Shown piece by piece: positions 4,497-6,665 of a DNA stretch of 6,665 bases. This DNA comes from Actinomycetes bacterium (GTDB taxonomy: Bacteria; Actinomycetota; Thermoleophilia; Gaiellales; Gaiellaceae): positions 1-6,665 of the forward strand of contig JANXXF010000223.1 of assembly GCA_025350775.1 (NCBI GenBank), written 5' to 3'. Each line of letters opens with the position of its first letter. Positions within the stretch are counted from its first letter, which is position 1. A model generated the notes under the pieces. It saw only the letters and a program-made list of their open reading frames with translations. It was not told the DNA's origin and did not search any database. Made by a program: the position numbers and the translations under genes.

Positions 4497-6634
4497 GAGG
4501 GAGCGTGCACGATCGCCGGCCGGTCGCCCTGCTCCAACGCCGGCCGCCTGCGCTGACGGAGGTTCGGGAGGTATGCCTCAGCGACGAGCGCCGCGATTCC
4601 CACGCGTGGCAGGTCGCTACGAGACTCGTAGACGATGTAGCGACGCTGCCAGCCCGGGAAGAACTTCCGATTGAAGAGGAGGAGGTTGTCGAGCTGGAAG
4701 TGGCCCTTGAGCGCGAGCAGCGCGCGCCGCTGGACGTGCTGCGCACCGCGCAGCACGGCCTCCGGTGCGAGCAGCGCCGCGAACGGCGCGAAGTTGAGCG
4801 AGATGCGATCGACGGCGTGCCCGCGTGCCCACGTCACCGCCTCGCAGACAAGCCACTCGTTGAAGCCGTTGGGCGTTGTCCGCAGGCGCGGCATCGTCGA
4901 GAGCGACAGAGCCCGGCCGGCCCGGCTCACCGCAAAATGAAGGAACCCGACGGAGTTCCCTTCCGGATCGAGGCCGATCACGAACAGCGCATCCTCGGCC
5001 TCCACCCGGAAAAGATCGTCGAACGCCATCGTGAACCCGCGGTCCGGCTCGTCGCCGCGCCAGGAGCGGGCGATCTCGAGCAGGCAGTCACGGAGCTCGG
5101 AGCCGATCTCACGTGGATACAGCGCCACCGATGTGAAGCCGGCCTCGGCGAGCCGGCTGCACGACTGCCGCACCTTACGGATCGGCCTGCCGTCGAGCGA
5201 GAACGAGCCGACATCGAGAACTGCCTCGTCCCCGTGGTACAGCGCCTGCAGACCCACAGCGCGGTAGAGGCCGAGCCGATCCTCGCTCGCGCCGAGCACG
5301 GCGACCCGCCAGCCTCGACCGTGCGCGAACTCGATGAAGCGCGCCACGAGCGCCTGAAGGGCGTCGGGAAAGCCGATGGGGTCGCCCGAGACCACGGCGA
5401 CGCCACCCACCACCCTGTACGCCAGGAACGCGCGCTCGTCGTCGCTGAAGAAGTACGACTTGTCAGCCCGCAGCGCAAATGGCGACAGCGTGTCGGCCCC
5501 CCACGCCGAGACGAGCTCGTGGGCCACCCTGCGCTCGCGCTCCGGCAGCAGCAGGCGGTAGCGCCACGGCGCAAGCCACGCCCGCAGGAGCAGCGCGATC
5601 CCGACGACGGCCACGATGAAGACGGACGTGCCGAACCACTCGCCGAACTCGCCGGTCAGGTGCGCCGATCCGTTCCACTCCATGCCGACGATCGATGCGC
5701 TCGTCTCCTTCACAGCGAGCCAGACACTGAAGCCGTGGTCGGACATCATCCGGTTCGCCCAGATCGCAACGATCCCGTAGAGGTAGAAACCGCTCACGAG
5801 AAGGGCAGCCCGGCCCGCGAGCCGGGGCACTGCGGCCGGGTCACCACGGGCGGAGTACGCGTCGCGGCGCGCGAGCAGCGCGAGCGCCGCGAGGCCCGTG
5901 ATCAACGCTCCGCCGTCGAACGAGTGCAGGACATGCAGGGCTGTCATCGCCGCGAGCAGGGCGACGCCCGCCTGCCAGGCGCGGCGCTTGCGACGCCAGA
6001 GCCCGCGCGCGATCACAACGAGCGCCAGGCCGACGGGGGCGATCACGGCGCTCGCGAGCGGATGGACGCGCACCGGTGCCAGCTGGGCGAGCAGGGAGCC
6101 CGACCGCGACGGCAGCAGGGCGTCGATGACGCCAAGAGCGCCGACGGCAGCGACGAGAACGGCCAGCACGCCGACGCTCACCCGGTCACCGGCGGGGCGA
6201 GGCCGCCCGAGGAGTGCGCCCGCAAGCCCGGCGAGGACGGCCGGGACGAACACGGCGCGGACGCCGTACGCCGCGTGCAGCGCCGCGCCCGCGCCGATCT
6301 GGCGCACGATCGACAACGACACTGCCGTCGTGAGGTAGCACCACGCGCCCACGCCGACGCTCAGGCTGACCGCCGCGGTCAGCCGGCCGGCCCGCAGCCG
6401 TCGGGCGAGCAGGCCGAGCACGACGGCGGCGACCGCCCAGGTGGGGATGAACACGAGGGCGGCCGACCCCGACCGGCGTGACAGCTCGTACAGCGGCAGA
6501 GCGTCACCGAGGTTTCCACCCGGGACGCGCCAGGCGGCGGCGAGGTTCAGCCAGCCGTCGGCGGCTGCGCAGACGGCGAGCGCTACGACGAGCCCGGAGA
6601 GCAGCTCGACCAGCTTGCGGAGTGCGCGTGTCAC
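4493..6634 (-). CDS. MprF/LysX-like phosphatidylglycerol aminoacyltransferase (DUF2156-type), membrane protein
   Basis: The product has 713 residues. About eight to ten membrane segments lie in the first 355 (near 10-25, 58-78, 86-108, 125-143, 152-172, 192-210, 219-255, 272-294 and 334-353). A cytoplasmic catalytic part follows at about 360-693. It has the two-GNAT-fold pattern of MprF-type synthases: 'KSYFFSDDERAFLAYRVVGGVAVVSGDPIG' (392-421), 'KVRQSCSRLAEAGF' (487-500), 'GFLHFAV' (563-569), 'PNGFNEWLVCEAV' (588-600), and 'FQLDNLLLFNRKFFPGWQRRYIVYE' (646-670). Family members move an amino acid, often Lys or Ala, from aminoacyl-tRNA to phosphatidylglycerol, making the membrane less negative. 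The amino acid cannot be predicted here. Unlike mycobacterial LysX there is no fused lysyl-tRNA synthetase, and the membrane part is shorter than in the 840-residue staphylococcal MprF. The GTG start follows an in-frame TGA four codons upstream and a GAGGG site. First gene of a pair with the DMT gene. Confidence 0.87.
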   Translation of the reverse strand: MTRALRKLVELLSGLVVALAVCAAADGWLNLAAAWRVPGGNLGDALPLYELSRRSGSAALVFIPTWAVAAVVLGLLARRLRAGRLTAAVSLSVGVGAWCYLTTAVSLSIVRQIGAGAALHAAYGVRAVFVPAVLAGLAGALLGRPRPAGDRVSVGVLAVLVAAVGALGVIDALLPSRSGSLLAQLAPVRVHPLASAVIAPVGLALVVIARGLWRRKRRAWQAGVALLAAMTALHVLHSFDGGALITGLAALALLARRDAYSARGDPAAVPRLAGRAALLVSGFYLYGIVAIWANRMMSDHGFSVWLAVKETSASIVGMEWNGSAHLTGEFGEWFGTSVFIVAVVGIALLLRAWLAPWRYRLLLPERERRVAHELVSAWGADTLSPFALRADKSYFFSDDERAFLAYRVVGGVAVVSGDPIGFPDALQALVARFIEFAHGRGWRVAVLGASEDRLGLYRAVGLQALYHGDEAVLDVGSFSLDGRPIRKVRQSCSRLAEAGFTSVALYPREIGSELRDCLLEIARSWRGDEPDRGFTMAFDDLFRVEAEDALFVIGLDPEGNSVGFLHFAVSRAGRALSLSTMPRLRTTPNGFNEWLVCEAVTWARGHAVDRISLNFAPFAALLAPEAVLRGAQHVQRRALLALKGHFQLDNLLLFNRKFFPGWQRRYIVYESRSDLPRVGIAALVAEAYLPNLRQRRRPALEQGDRPAIVHAPS

Positions 6635-6640
6635 GTCACG

Positions 6641-6645
6641 CCCTC
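6641..6645 (-). promoter_or_regulatory. Ribosome-binding site of the MprF-like gene
   Basis: GAGGG on the minus strand is six bases before the GTG at 6634. The in-frame TGA at 6646-6644 overlaps it, so no earlier start is possible. The remaining 20 bases to the window edge show no clear -10 box; the promoter is probably outside the window. Confidence 0.65.
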
Positions 6646-6665
6646 AGCCTGAATCCGTTGTTCGG

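Noticed and set aside
3246..4556. 436-codon plus-strand open frame across the hydratase and DMT genes
   Set aside because: It is out of frame with the hydratase and antisense to the DMT gene, Arg-rich and without motifs.
4505..6481. 658-codon open frame on the plus strand opposite the MprF-like gene
   Set aside because: Its composition is dominated by R, E, H, Q and A, with no domain or hydrophobic core. It lies wholly antisense to a gene with clear family motifs, so it is a high-GC shadow frame.
1..6665. Mobile element, CRISPR array, tRNA or phage island
   Set aside because: I saw no spaced direct repeats, terminal inverted repeats, transposase or integrase motifs, or tRNA-like arms. Base composition looks even across the window.

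Overview
The window is high-GC, gene-dense DNA of an actinobacterial type. I infer Actinomycetota, perhaps the class Thermoleophilia, from the base composition, the frequent GTG starts, the apparently leaderless promoters and the gene families. The sequence alone does not prove the lineage. I see no tRNA, rRNA, CRISPR array, insertion sequence or phage gene, and no stretch over 300 bases lacks a gene.

Left part (1-893): the last 46 codons of a YegS/DagK-type lipid kinase (+) converge on a small coiled-coil protein gene (-), with a strong GC hairpin between them. Divergent from the coiled-coil gene is a shrunken Sir2 (sirtuin) reading frame (+). It keeps three blocks of a sirtuin in one open frame, but most of the protein is missing and the catalytic His is Arg.

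Middle (891-3636): a YbgC/4-hydroxybenzoyl-CoA-type hot-dog thioesterase (+) meets a membrane-anchored VanW-family cell-envelope protein (-) tail to tail, with a 17-base overlap. The VanW gene diverges from a MaoC-like hydratase (+) across about 50 bases. The thioesterase and hydratase are both small hot-dog-fold acyl-CoA enzymes. Each begins with GTG directly behind a nearly identical motif, GTAGA(G/C)TC(C/A)GG(A)GCCGTG. That motif looks like a -10 box placed for leaderless transcription.

Right part (3621-6634, minus strand): a two-gene operon. An MprF/LysX-like aminoacyl-phosphatidylglycerol synthase is joined by an ATGA stop/start overlap to a multi-pass EamA/DMT-type membrane protein. The latter's 3' end overlaps the hydratase by 16 bases.

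As a whole the window leans towards membrane lipid and envelope functions (lipid kinase, VanW, MprF-like, DMT) plus acyl-CoA handling. Apart from the mprF-like/DMT pair, each gene appears to be its own transcription unit. The items most worth a second look are the collapsed sirtuin, the paired leaderless promoters and the shared divergent start region at 3132-3189.
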